Part shown: positions 34,062 to 45,060 of the stretch, in pieces
Position numbering within the stretch: the first letter of the stretch is position 1
Layout: every line of letters begins with the position of its first letter
Origin: Nicotiana tabacum
Lineage: Eukaryota; Streptophyta; Magnoliopsida; Solanales; Solanaceae
Direction of reading: 5' to 3'
Assembly: GCF_000715075.1 (NCBI RefSeq)
Contig: NC_134102.1
Span: 47,439,348 to 47,503,347, forward strand
DNA length: 64,000 bases
Notes under the pieces: generated by a model
Databases searched by the model: none
The model's input: the letters and a program-made list of their open reading frames with translations, nothing else
What the model was told of the DNA's origin: nothing
Program-made: the position numbers and the translations under genes

Positions 34062-34972
34062 TCACAAGCAATCTCTATCACATGGGTATGGGTCTATGTA
34101 TTGATGGAACCCTGCTCTATCAAAGTACCAATCTGCAACAACTTCCGCAATTGTGTACACAGATAAAATGTTACAACAAAATCTGTTATTAACTCGTAAA
34201 TTACAATTACGAATGATAGACACATGATAAATCCAAAGACAAAAAAAACACATGTATTCAAACATTCTATGGATAAAACAAAAGAAAGATTACCTTATTA
34301 AGTACTCTTGGAGAGATAGGACTGAACCAGTAACTCGTCCATACAATTTGATCATGGGAATAACAAGAGGTTATGAAATAACCCCTCGTAAACGAAGGGG
34401 TGAGTCCCAAGAATGCCTTCAAGAACTCCACTCTGTAACCTATATTCAATAACAAAAACAAAACAAATGAAACAAAAAGAATTAAAGCATAAGCCATTAC
34501 TTATCTAATTGGAAGGTATGTATTATTAATCCAACCTTGAATGATCATACGCTGGCTAAATGTGTAGTTACTTATATTACTCTTGCAATGTTTCCGGACA
34601 CGCCGAGGATCGAGGTATTTAGGAACCAAAATGTTACTAACCTGGAATTAGTATTTTGAATTATCAAAAGGAAAGAGATAGATTTTAAAGAAAATAAAGA
34701 CAAAACAAATTAAAGGAAAGAAACTGGCATTTGTATCTTTGACCTGCCAAGAGTCATAGTGTGAATTGATTATGAAAAGTGGAGTCTGAACGTATGGAAC
34801 AACATTTCGAGGGAAAAAACACTGTACCATCATTAAGGAAAACTAATGTTACTAGAGGGCAATAAAAATATAGCACAAGGAAAAGTTTTTTGTTTCCAAA
34901 TTAAAACTTAAATTCTTACCAGACTTGGTTCCATTATAGAGGTGCAAGATGGAGGCAAATTCATAGCCGATC
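34062..34972 (-). pseudogene. Pectin acetylesterase (PAE, CE13 family), five 3' exons only
   Basis: Plant PAEs are secreted esterases that remove acetyl groups from cell-wall pectin. Five exons in gene order match the C-terminal third of the family. They are 34972-34920 (SAMNLPPSCTSIMEPSL), 34821-34744 (CFFPRNVVPYVQTPLFIIN...YDSWQ), 34641-34536 (NILVPKYLDPRRV), 34439-34294 (GYFITSCYSHDQ...SPRVLNK) and 34154-34062 (IAEVVADWYFDRAGF, PYPCDRDCL, stop). Phases join without a shift, and the first four exons have AG/GT borders. The Asp of YDSWQ and the His of CYSHDQ, the presumed triad partners, are kept. The GCSAGG serine exon and everything upstream are absent. The last exon has AC where AG is expected. 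Upstream lies transposon E. It is either a remnant or the end of a gene with a very long intron. Confidence 0.88.
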
Positions 34973-35044
34973 CTTTAAACAAGAAGAAACAGAAATATTA
35001 AAGCAAATGAATTTTAACTTGCAATTACAAATTATTAACCATAT
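34973..35044 (-). other. PAE intron remnant adjoining transposon E
   Basis: About 70 bp between the acceptor of the first preserved PAE exon (pyrimidine-rich TTTCTGTTTCTTCTTG on the minus strand) and the probable LTR edge of element E. It is AT-rich and fits the 3' end of an intron into which E inserted. Confidence 0.55.
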
Positions 35045-35485
35045 TATTTACCCTTAGAAACGGATAACAATTCAATTTGTATGCGGTTTTAAGGATATAT
35101 AGATTAATTCAATATAAGTGATTAATAACGTTAGATTAAACAAATGAAAAACGTGATAAATGATCAAACCGATGATAAGAGTGTTCCCGGGCTCAGTTAA
35201 TGGCTCAATGAGGAACCTGCCTTCGATTTCGAGCTTGCACTTATGAAAAACGTATGAACAAAAATAAGAATTTTGAATAACATAGAGAATAGAAGTAAAT
35301 TGCCTTGGTATGCGTATAACAATGTATGCTACGAATAATAAGCTTCCCCCATTTATATAGTAGGGGAGTTTTACCTTAAGTACAATTCTAAGAAAGGTAA
35401 AAAAATTCTGTTTCACTAATCACTGATTTTCTGCCGATACGGGGCGAGATTCATGCTGTGATATCCGGTTGGGCACGGACATCTC
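35045..35485 (-). repeat. Part of the 3' LTR of element E
   Basis: On the minus strand this has a promoter-like TATATAAAT (35359-35351) about 0.3 kb before a possible LTR end near 35045 (GGGTAAATA on the minus strand, perhaps a decayed ...ACA end). The sequence resembles no chromovirus LTR in the window. Its upstream edge was cut by element F, so the LTR start is not seen. An ORF of 114 codons here (35416-35072) has no recognisable homology. Confidence 0.55.
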
Positions 35486-37736
35486 TGTCATGACCCCAAT
35501 TCCCCTCCGTAGGATGTCGTGACGACAATTGGTCTCTAAGACTAGGTAATCCTAACAAGTATGCAGGATAACTAAAATATTAAGGTAAAACTCAAACGTC
35601 AACAACGGTAATAAATAAAATCTGCAACTCAAGTATAACAACTCCCAAAATCCGGTAGATATAAATTACAAGCTCTAAAGAGAAATACTAAATATCCCTA
35701 TACATCAGAGTCTAATGAGGATGAGGAAACAACATAATAAAGACAAAGGGGGACTCCGAGGTCTGCGGACGCTGGCAGATGTACCTTGAAGTCTCCACGT
35801 ACGGACTAGCTCACTAGTACCTAGTCTGGTAGGTAGTACCTGGATCTGCAAAAATATATATGCAGAAGCGTAGTATGAGTACACCACAACGGTACCCAGT
35901 AAGTGTCAAGCCTAACCTCGATAGAGTAGTGACGATGTCAGGTCAGGACCCTACTGGAAATAATAAGAAACAAGGCAGAAGATAAAATAATATAATAAAA
36001 TGATAGAGAAGTGAATCAATGAGAATTTACGAAAGGTGATAATATGAAAAAAAGAAAGACAAATATAACATGAAAGAAAAGCAAAAATCTTACAAGTTAA
36101 GGAAAAACAACAACGACCAATACAATAAATAGAGAAAATGAACAGGAGCACTCCCGAGGTACTGCCTCATAGTCCCAAAAGTAAATAACTCATAATCTTT
36201 CCTTATATCATCACGGGAGCCTTCATATTTTGTTTTGAAATTATTTTTTCGAAATACCATCCCGCGTTTTAGCCAACCTCATCACACCGCATGACTTCTA
36301 GTAGTTCCCCTACTAGCCACGTATATCAAGCCCACCTTGTCTCACCGCATGCTTTTCAACACCCAGGCCTTATACCATCGCATGCGTATCAATAATCATA
36401 ACAGCATGGCAGAAACCTCGTGCAAACAATAACAACCGCACGACAGAAATCTCGTGCAACAACCAAACAATCATCTCAATAATAATCACGGAAACCAAAA
36501 CATAACAACTGAAATAACGATATTTCAAGGATAGAGATTTCAAGTAAAGAATCCCCCAGTTAAATAAGAAATATGGAATCAAGAAAGAAGGTAATTCTAA
36601 GCATGTAGTACAAGTTGCAAATAAGAGATAAGACAAGAAGACAGGTGAAATTAGGCTAAACATAATGACTATACATGCTAAAGCAGCTCAGTTAATGCAT
36701 AAAAAGGAAACTACTTAGATAAAACTGGAATTTCAACATTTAGCCCGTATACGCACTCGTCACCTCACGTACACGGCCCTCACATATCATAAATTATCAC
36801 AACAATACCAATTCCTAATGGAAATTTTCCCCACATAAGGTTAGACGAGTCACTTACCTCAAACCTCGCTCAATAAATCAATAAGAAGGCCTTTCATTCG
36901 ATTTTTCAACTCCGATCGACTCGAATCTAGCCAAAATAATTTCATACTGTAAATATAACTATAGGAAACTAATTTAAATAATAAAATTATGACTTTAGCA
37001 AAGAATTAAAAAATCGCTACAAAAAATTGACACGGGCCCACGTCTCGGAACCTGACCAAAATCATAAAATCCGAATACCCATTCGATATCGAGTCCAACC
37101 ATACAAGAATTACTCAAATGAAACCTTAAATTGCCTTTCAAATCCCCAATTTTAGCATAAGAAGTTTTTCCAATTTTTTCCCAAACTTTCAACTAAAAAT
37201 ACTAATTAAATGATGAAAATAACAATAGATTTGTGGGAATTAATAAAAAACGAGTCAAGAATCCTTACCCAAATGCTTCCTCTGAAATCCCTCAAATTTT
37301 GCACATAAGTCATAATTGACATTAAGGACCTACTACAACTTTCGGAATCGGAATCTGACCCCGATATCATAAAGTCCACTCCCGATCAAACCTTTCAAAA
37401 TCTTCCAATTTTCTAACTTTTGCCAATTAACACAGAAATGACTTGCGAAACTCCAAATCAAAATTCGGATACTCTCCTAAGTTCAAAATCATCATACAGA
37501 GCTATTGGAACCGTCAAAACTCCTTTCCGGAGTCGTCTTCACACAATTCGAACTACGGTCGACTCCTATGACTTTAACTTTCAATTTAGGGACTATGTGT
37601 CCCATTCTACTCTGAAACTCTCCTGAATCCAACACCAAGCACCCCGGCAAGTCAAGTAACCACAATATGAGATAGAGGAAGCAATAAAAAGGGGATAGGA
37701 GATAGCACTCTCAAAAGGACCGGCCGGGTCGTTACA
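35486..37736 (-). repeat. 3' LTR of element F
   Basis: 2251 bp; on the minus strand it runs from TGTAACGACCCGGCC to GGGGTCATGACA. It is about 0.66 kb shorter than the 5' copy because the CG-rich U3 block is missing: sequence jumps from TCCCTCAAATTTT to CACATAAGTCATAATTG at about 37300. Downstream parts match LTR A, including TGGGTACCGTTGTGGT. Confidence 0.87.
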
Positions 37737-37771
37737 TCCTCCCCCTCTTAAAAAAATGTTCATCCTCGAAC
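37737..37771 (-). other. Polypurine tract of element F
   Basis: On the minus strand, GTTCGAGGATGAAC (37771-37758) is followed by the purine tract TAAGAGGGGGAGGA, directly before the 3' LTR. Confidence 0.82.
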
Positions 37772-37799
37772 GAGTATAGAGACATACCCAAAGTGGTGA

Positions 37800-38774
37800 A
37801 AAGACGAGGATAACAGCTGCACATATCATGCTCAGTCTCCAAAGTCGCCTCCTCGACTGGCTGACCCCTCCACTGATCCTTCACTGAAGCAATGTTCTTT
37901 GACCTCGACTTTCAAACCTGCCTGTCCAAAATGGCCACCGACTCCTCAACATAAGATAGGTCCCTATCCAACTGGACTAAGCTGAAGTCTAACACATGAG
38001 ACGGATAGCCGTGATACTTCCGGAGCATTAAAGCATGGAACACTAGATGAACTACAGAGAGACTAGGTGGTAGTGCAAGTCTGTAAGCCACCTCTCCAAC
38101 CCTCTCAAGAATCTCTAAAGACCTAATATACCAAGAGCTCAACTTGCCCTTCCTCCTAAACCTCATAACGCCCTTCATGGGCGAAACGCAGAGCAAGACC
38201 CGCTCCCCAACAATGAATGCAACGTCGCAAACTTTCCGATCCGCATAGCTCTTCTGTCTAGATTGGGATGTACGAAGTCGATCCTGAATCAATTTAACCT
38301 TTTCCAAAGCATCCTGAACAAAGTCTGTACCCAATAGTCTTGCCTCACCCAGTTCAAACCAACCAACCTGGGACTGGCACTGCCTACCATACAAAGACTC
38401 ATACGGGGCCATCTGAATGTTGAACTGATAAATGTTGTTGTAGGCAAACTCCACAAGTGGAAAGAACTGATCCCAAGCACCTCAAAAATCCATCACGCAC
38501 GCACGGAGCATATCTTCCAAATATGAATAGTATGCTAGGATTGTCCGTCCGTCTGACGGTGAAATATTGTACTCAACTTCACCCGAGTACCCAACTCATG
38601 ATTTACGGCTCTCCAAAATCGCTATGTAAACTGTGTACCCCGGTTAGAGATGATAGATACCGTCACACCATGAAGCCTGACAATCTCGCGAATGTAAACC
38701 TGAGCCAGATGCTCTAAAGAATAAGCAGTAACCACATGAATAAAATGAGCTAACTTGGTCAAACTATCCACAAT
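37800..38774 (-). pseudogene. Integrase core end and chromodomain of element F
   Basis: The minus-strand frame resumes right after solo LTR G with VIVDSLTKLAHFIHVVTAYSLEHLA and IVRLHGVTVSIIS. In-frame stops fall around the catalytic Glu, and the following segment is shifted (38500-38620). An open part from 38454 to 37912 holds EFAYNNIYQFNIQMAPYESL, GWFELGEARLLGTDFVQDALEKVKLIQDRL, MKGVMRFRRKGKL and LVFHALMLRKYHG. After a stop at 37909 the chromodomain-like end (QWRGQPVEEATLE) can still be traced. The N-terminal half of this domain is at 50350-50990. Confidence 0.85.
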
Positions 38775-38779
38775 CACCC

Positions 38780-39770
38780 TGTCACGCCCTGACCTCGGGA
38801 AGCACGACCGGCGCTCAACAGAATTACCCCGGTCGAGCAAGCATGCACAATGCCGTCTACCCAACTCACCCATGAATAAATGGAAGAATACATTTCATTA
38901 ATTAGACAGTAGGAGGTCATGTAAATAACTACATATCATTTCCACACTATGTCTAATCATAGTTAAAGTAGAACAGATGATACGATTATAATATTTTTAG
39001 TTTAACCTTCCCAAAAACATATACAACCCACACTATGTCTACGGAGCCTCTAACAGGAACAAAAGAGTGCTACGACAGTGCCGGCAACAAGGCCCCAACT
39101 ATACCTCAAAACGCTATGTACAAAGGACAAGAGATACATGACCCCAAAATGAAGTGGGGCTCAAGAAGTCAGCTGAGGAGAGGGTGTGCTACTATCACTG
39201 ATCGATACCACCAGCTATGGAACCACCTGCATCCATTAAAGATGCAGCTCCCCCGGCAAAATAGACATTAGTACCTATGGAATAGTACTAGTATGTAAAA
39301 CTAAACACCCTCTCAATAGAATAAGTAAAAGTAAGCGGATAAGAAAACATAAAATTAATAAGAGACCCAAGCAGTATCAAGGTATCAAGTTAGGGGAAAG
39401 ATAAGTTTAAGGTAAGTTTTAGTATTGTAAGTTGGGAGATATTTATCACCAATACACCAACGTATTTTTAGCACGGAGTCCGATCTTAGCCCGACCGACT
39501 AAGCCGTCTCACCCCGAGACATCAAATCACAATACCACCATGTGCACCATGGCATCCAATCTCAGCCCGATCGGCTAAGCCGTCTCACCATAATGTCGTG
39601 TGGGTCGACATCACATCACATCTCGCTAGCAATAATCTCATCCCATTCAAGGGGAAACATCTCAACACATCATTCTCATCCCATATAAGGGAAAACAATC
39701 TCATCACATGAACACGGGGATTAACACCTCAATCACTCCTACACCCGCACGTGTAGTTTCAGGGTTAGGT
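38780..39770 (-). repeat. Solo LTR G, left part
   Basis: This is the end of a family-B LTR in minus orientation. It starts TGTCACGCCCTGACCTCGG, the reverse complement of the B LTR end, and continues through the segment matching the CCCCATTTCATTCCGGGGTC region of B. The repeated module around CTAAGCCGTCTCA occurs here twice (about 39505 and 39575). The left flank CACCC (38775-38779) is repeated at 50345-50349. Element H cuts it at 39770; TAGGT at 39766-39770 is H's target duplication. Confidence 0.87.
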
Positions 39771-41631
39771 TTTTACATCTCGTGTTTCTCGTACGTTAAA
39801 GTTTCGTCTTCAGTTAATTGACATATACTCGGGGATGAGATTATCTTGAGGTTAGCATATTTATGCTATTTATAACAAGCAATAAGTAAGTGCCATAAAG
39901 GAAAGGGTATACGAATTAAAGAAAATGAGTTTCGTTGAAGGTTGTCGATTTGGGATAAAATACGGTTCGAGCTATAATACCCGATATATATGGACTAGTA
40001 CCATATAAGGTACCATATGACCGTGATAGTATGATGTATAAAGTATATTAAAAATAAGTAAAATTTTAAGTAATTTGGGATAATTCTTAATTATGTGGGT
40101 AATTGGTTAATTATCGGGTAGCGGGATAATACCTAATTAATTATTAATTATAGGATAAGATTAAAAGAAAACCTCCCCCGCCCTACGTGGCAGCAAGCTA
40201 CCACCCAAACCAAATGACTCATTAGTCATGTTGGGTAGGTGGCAATTTAAGGAGCTAATTAAAATACACCTCATACTAACTTTTTTCAAGGCAAAAATAC
40301 GACAATCTGATATTAGCTCAAAAGAGATTTCTTACAAAAATCTTCAACTAAATCCTTACAATATGAACACTAAAGAATTCCTAAAAGTTTCAACAATTCC
40401 ATCAAGAATTTTTACACATTAAGTAACGTGGTTAAGGCCTGTAGCAACGTAAATCTTCAACCGTCCAAGGAAAATTTTAGAACTGTAGCAACGTAAAATT
40501 TTGCGATTCTAAAGGAATACGGTGCAACCTTTTCCAAGAATATCATACGGATTTTTTTCTACTCCAGGTATGTTAAGGCTAAGCTCTTCTTTTATTTTTA
40601 CATGATCTCGTAATTACACGAGTTTGATAACGAAGCATAAAGAAAAATTCATATCCCGGAATTTACATATATTTTTCTAGTTTTGTATGTTACAATATTC
40701 TCTTTATCGGGACTTCATATTCATTTGAGTATTTCTTTTTTCCAGTCAATAGAGCAGAGAGTCTATATATATACTATTACAGTAATTTTATTACCATCGA
40801 GCTATAATCGATGGTATGTTATATACCGAGCCTACTGTGGCTGAGCGCCTATGAGCGAGCCCAGTTGGCCGAGATACAGAGCCTAGTCTGGTCGAGCGCC
40901 TATGAGCGAGCCCACTACGGCAGAGCAGTTATATACATATACCGAGCTTTATAAGGCCGGACAACTATTTTACTTACTATATTGAGAGAATAGAGTCAGT
41001 ATCAGCAGGTGAGCATATCTTCAGATTATCTTTGACCCCCAGTTGTTTTCAGTTATAATATTATAAGTTCAGTTTCAGCTTTCAGTATATTGTCTTACAT
41101 ACTCGGTAAATTATTTCGTACTGACGTCCCTTTCTAGAGGCGCTGTATTTCTTGCGTACAGGTTCAGACAGACAGACGGGTAGACTTCCTCAGTAGGTGT
41201 TGCCAGAGTTCAGCTTTAGCGGTAAGCTCCCCGTCTTTCGGAGTTGCCGGGTCTAGATGTTTTGTATACATCTTGTGTATATAGGTTATGGGAAGGTCGA
41301 GGCCCTGTTCCGATCACAGTATATCTATCAGTAGAGGCTTGTAGACATATCCTGTCAGTTAGTGTAGTATGTTGGACTTGAAGGTCCTATACATATATTT
41401 TGTTGGTTTGTCAGTTGTAGTAATTATGACGCCTTGCCGGCCCAGCTTTATGTTGGCATTTAGTCAGCGTTAGTCTCTATTCAGTTTTATATTTTTCATC
41501 GCACATTATTTTGTAATGTGGCTCATGGCCAAAGTATTACATTACATGTTCAGAGTCTCTTAGTCGCAAGTGGTACGCAAGGATAGGGAAGGTACTGGTG
41601 CAGGTCTCGCCCCCACGCTCGAGGTGTGATA
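39771..41631 (+). repeat. 5' LTR of element H
   Basis: 1861 bp, ending GTGTGATA where the 3' copy ends GCATGACA. It contains two tandem units starting GAGCCTA at 40828 and 40879 (51 bp apart, sharing GAGCGCCTATGAGCGAGCCCA), and a 5-bp hairpin CTGTA/TACAG at 41143-41161. The first half resembles the LTR of element C. Confidence 0.9.
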
Positions 41632-41635
41632 AAAG

Positions 41636-41647
41636 TGGTATCAGAGC
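41636..41647 (+). other. Primer-binding site of element H
   Basis: TGGTATCAGAGC, an exact initiator-Met tRNA complement, five bases into the interior. The leader that follows (to about 41752) is nearly the same as that of element C. Confidence 0.92.
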
Positions 41648-41842
41648 AATTCTGTCCTAGGGAGTCTATAAGCCGTATCTAGTAGGGTCTTATTTATAGA
41701 TGTGTAGTGCACCACATTATATAAGCAGGGGACTACAGGGCATCTAGGACTTGGTTAGCCTTCTTTCAAATCTAAATCGTGTTGTAAAACTGAGTTATAG
41801 GAAATCTGAGTTAAACTTACGTGTTGGCATTTGCATGCACAG

Positions 41843-43199
41843 ATGACGGTAACTAGGAAGATTACGGCTAGCCAGAGGAGAGAAACAGTAGTAGGTGAGA
41901 GGACTAGCAGGGTATCCCTAGTAGATGGGGCCCAATCTGAGGCCCAGGGAGAGACCCCTACCCATCCATTACCGGCTCCTCTGCCACCTGAAGAGATTCA
42001 CAGGGAGACCGCACATCCAGTTCCCCCTCCGCTTCCATCAAATCAGGACTTAAGGAGTGCGGTGAATTTGTTGGCACAGTTGGTAGCTACCCAATAACAG
42101 GCTAGGGCATTCGCTAGTGTAGGACCTTCTGAGGGATCTGGGAGTTCAAGGGTCCGAGAGTTTATTGCTTTGAGTCCCCCAGAGTTCACGGGGACAGATC
42201 AGAGGGAGGACCCGCAAGATTTCATAGATCAACTTCACAGGATCTTTCGGGTTATGCATGCCACGGAGAAAGAGGCAGTTGAGCTAGCAGCTTTTCAACT
42301 CCAAGATATAGCCATCCTTTGGCACGAGGGATGGGCAAGGTCCAGGGGACGTGATTCACCTCTTGTTATTTGGGAGAATTTTTCAGATGCCTTCCTTGAC
42401 AAGTACTTACCGCGAGAGATCCGACAGGCCTGAGTCGATTAGTTTCTAGCCCTCAAGCAGGGCAATATGAGTGTTCGAGAGTATAATCTTCATTTTGACT
42501 CATTGGCCAGATATGCACCATCCATAGTTTCTACTATGCGGGAGAGAATTCACAGGTTTATAGTAGGGTTGGCCCCAGAGTTGACCGAGACATGTGTCAC
42601 CGCTGCATTACAAGATAGTATGGATATCTCCTAGATTCAGGCATTTGCTCAGAATATAGAAAGGGGTAGGCGTCGGCAGTAGGGTACAGAGAGGACTGAC
42701 TCAGGGCAGCATAAGAGAATGAGATTTGCCAAGTCTCAAGAGCAGTCTCAGGGTAGTTACAGGCCCCAGTACTTCGAACGGCCACCTGGACCGCTGCTAC
42801 CTCAGCTACAGTGTTATAGGTATGACCGCTATACTCAGTCAGGACCAGGTGAAAGCTCCCAGGCATCAAGTTTGCAGCGACGGTGAGGTTCAGGGCAGAC
42901 ATGGCCATTTTCGCTGCGGTGTGCCATCTGTGATAGAGGACACTTGGGCCAATGCCGAGCCGGTTCCGATGCTTGTTATACATGTAGACGTTTGGGGCAT
43001 ATGATGCGAGATTGCCCAAATAGAGATTTTGGGGGTATGGCGCAACCAGCGAATTCAGCAACAGGATCATCTATGTTCATGCATCCTTCAGGGCACGAGT
43101 CTTAGTCTTCGGCTGATAGAGGTCGAGGTAGAGGTAGAGGTTTCAGCTCAGGTAGTAACCAGAATCGTAGCTATGCGTTAGCGGGTCGACAGGACCAGG
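41843..43199 (+). pseudogene. gag of element H (one frame, several stops)
   Basis: I start at the ATG of 41843 (MTVTRKITASQRR) rather than the upstream in-frame ATG at 41831. A single frame runs into protease without shifts. Stops fall at 42095, 42431, 42440, 42632, 42680, 42884 and 43103. The capsid part has SPPEFTGTDQREDPQDFIDQLHRIFRV and WHEGWARSRGRDSPLVIW. Two zinc clusters are visible. CAICDRGHLGQC (about 42920) is a shortened first motif, and CYTCRRLGHMMRDC (about 42980) fits CX2CX4HX4C exactly. Many stops are what a C-to-T or G-to-A change of CAG, CGA or TGG would give. Gag would package the RNA; the protein is not made as a unit now. Confidence 0.87.
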
Positions 43200-43790
43200 A
43201 ATCCTCACCAGACATTGTGACAGGTATGTTGACCATTTGCTCTCACGATGCTTATACCTTGATAGACCCAGGATCTACTTTATTGTGTATTACCCCATTT
43301 ATCGCGGGGAAGTTTGGTATAGTGCCTGAAATACTAAGTGATCCTTTTGCAGTATCTACACTGGTCGGAGAATCGATTATTGCTAGACGGGTTTACCGAG
43401 GTTGTACGGTATTAGTTTGTGGTCGTCAGACCTCAGCCGACCTAGTTGAGCTAGAGATGTTGGATTTTGATGCTATCATGGGCATGGACTGGTGGCAGCT
43501 TGCTATGCCACAGTTGATTGTCGAGCAAAGATAGCTAGAATTTATTTTCCGAGTGAGCCAATCCTTGAGTGGGTAGGTAATACATCGACACCTAGAGGTA
43601 GGTTTATTTCCTATCTGAAGGCGAGGAAAATGATCACAAAAGAGTGCATTTAACATATTGTGCGAGTTAGATATATAGATACTGACATACCTACACTTCA
43701 GTCTATTCCAGTAGTAAAAGAGTACGCAGATGTATTTCCAAATGAACTTCAGGTATTCCCCCAGATTGAGAGACTGATTTTGGCATCAAT
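43200..43790 (+). pseudogene. Protease of element H (frameshifted at its end)
   Basis: This is a retropepsin domain in the gag frame: TICSHDAYTLIDPGSTLLCITPF with the active Asp in DPGS, then ILSDPFAVSTLVGESI and LEMLDFDAIMGMDW. A base is missing at about 43494, in a GGTTGG context, so the ORF ends at 43532 in a false tail. The true continuation (CYATVDCRAKIARIYFP, then FISYLKARKMI) lies one frame over, and a TAA at 43651 interrupts it. A second shift near 43770 leads into RT. Confidence 0.85.
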
Positions 43791-45060
43791 TTGTTTCTGG
43801 GAACTCGACCAATATACATCCCTCCGTATAGAATGGCACCTACCGAATTGAAGGATTTGAAGGAGCAGTTAAAAGATTTATTGGAAAAAGGTTTCATAAG
43901 ACCCAGTACTTCACCTTGGGGTGCATCGGTACTATTTGTGCGGAAGAAAGACAGTTTGTTGAGGATGTGTATCGATGATAGGCAACTGAAGAAGGTAACT
44001 ATTAAGAATAAGTATCCACTTTCAAGGATAGACGACTTGTTTGATCAGTTGCAGGGAGCTAGATGCTTCTCAAAGATAGATTTGAGGTCGGGGTACCACC
44101 AGGTTAGAGTTTGGGAGAGAGATATCCCTAAGACAGCTTTCAGGACCCGATATGGCCACTTCGAGTTTCTTGTCATGTCCTTCGGGTTGACAAATGCACC
44201 TGCCGTATTTATGGACTTGATGAACGGCCTATTCCGGCCATATTTAGATCTGTTCGTGATAGTCTTTATTGATGATATTTTGGTTTATTCACGTTCAGAG
44301 GATGAGCATGCGGACCACCTGCGAGCGGTACTCCAAAGCATCCGTGATAGTAAATTATATGCTAGGTATTCTAAATGTGAGTTCTGGTTGAAGTCTGTAG
44401 CATTCTTGGGGCACGTTGTATCCGATGGAGGTATAAATGTAGACACTCAGAAGATTGAGGCTGTGAAATCCTAGCCTAGACCTACCACTCGAACAGAGGT
44501 TCGTAGCTTTCTAGGCTTAGCAGGATACTACCGGAGGTTCGTAGATGGTTTTTCTTCTCTTTCGGCACCATTAACGAAGTTGGTGCAAAAAGCAACTAAG
44601 TTTCAGTGGATGGAGGCTTGTGAGTGGAGTCTCCAATAGCTTAAAAACAGGTTGACTTCAGCACCAGTTCTAGCACTTCCAGAGGGTCCAGATGGTTATG
44701 CCATGTATTGTGATGCCTCAGGTGTCGAGTTAGGATGTGTCCTGATGCAATATGGGAAAGTAATTACGTATGCTTCAAGGCAGTTAAGGATGCATGAGCG
44801 AAATTATCTGACCCACGACCTCGAATTAGCTGCGGTTGTCCATGCACTTAAGATATGGCGGCATTATTTATTTGGTGTTCATGTTGATGTATTCACAAAT
44901 CATAAAAGCCTGCAATACACCTTCAAGCAAAAAGAGTTGAATTTGCGACAGAGGCGATGGCTTGAGTTATTGAAAGATTACGATGTTAACATTCTCTACC
45001 ATCCAGTGAAAGCTAATGTTGTAGTAGATGCCTTATGTCGCCGATCTATGGGTAGCTTAG
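43791..45060 (+). pseudogene. Reverse transcriptase and RNase H of element H
   Basis: One frame, with stops at 44472 and 44637. The RT fingers and palm are complete: [78 protein letters not shown]. The metal site FIDDILVYS keeps both Asp residues. The connection region follows (FLGLAGYYRRFVDGFSSLSAPLTKL). RNase H has YCDASGVELGCVL and [20 protein letters not shown]. The third acidic motif reads FTNHKSL, where related elements have FTDHKSL, so a catalytic Asp appears to be Asn. This is the only RT in the window with an intact FIDD site and a nearly open frame. Confidence 0.9.

Noticed and set aside
35072..35416. 114-codon minus-strand ORF as a host membrane protein gene
   Set aside because: It lies in what looks like the LTR of element E, overlaps a TATA-like promoter region and shows no conserved domain; hydrophobic residues follow from AT-rich composition.
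40801..40935. CRISPR-like or regulatory spaced repeats in LTR H
   Set aside because: Only two units with no unique spacers, inside an LTR of a plant retrotransposon; it is a simple tandem duplication.
42597..43070. 157-codon minus-strand ORF opposite gag of element H
   Set aside because: Antisense shadow of the zinc-knuckle part of gag; no motif of its own.
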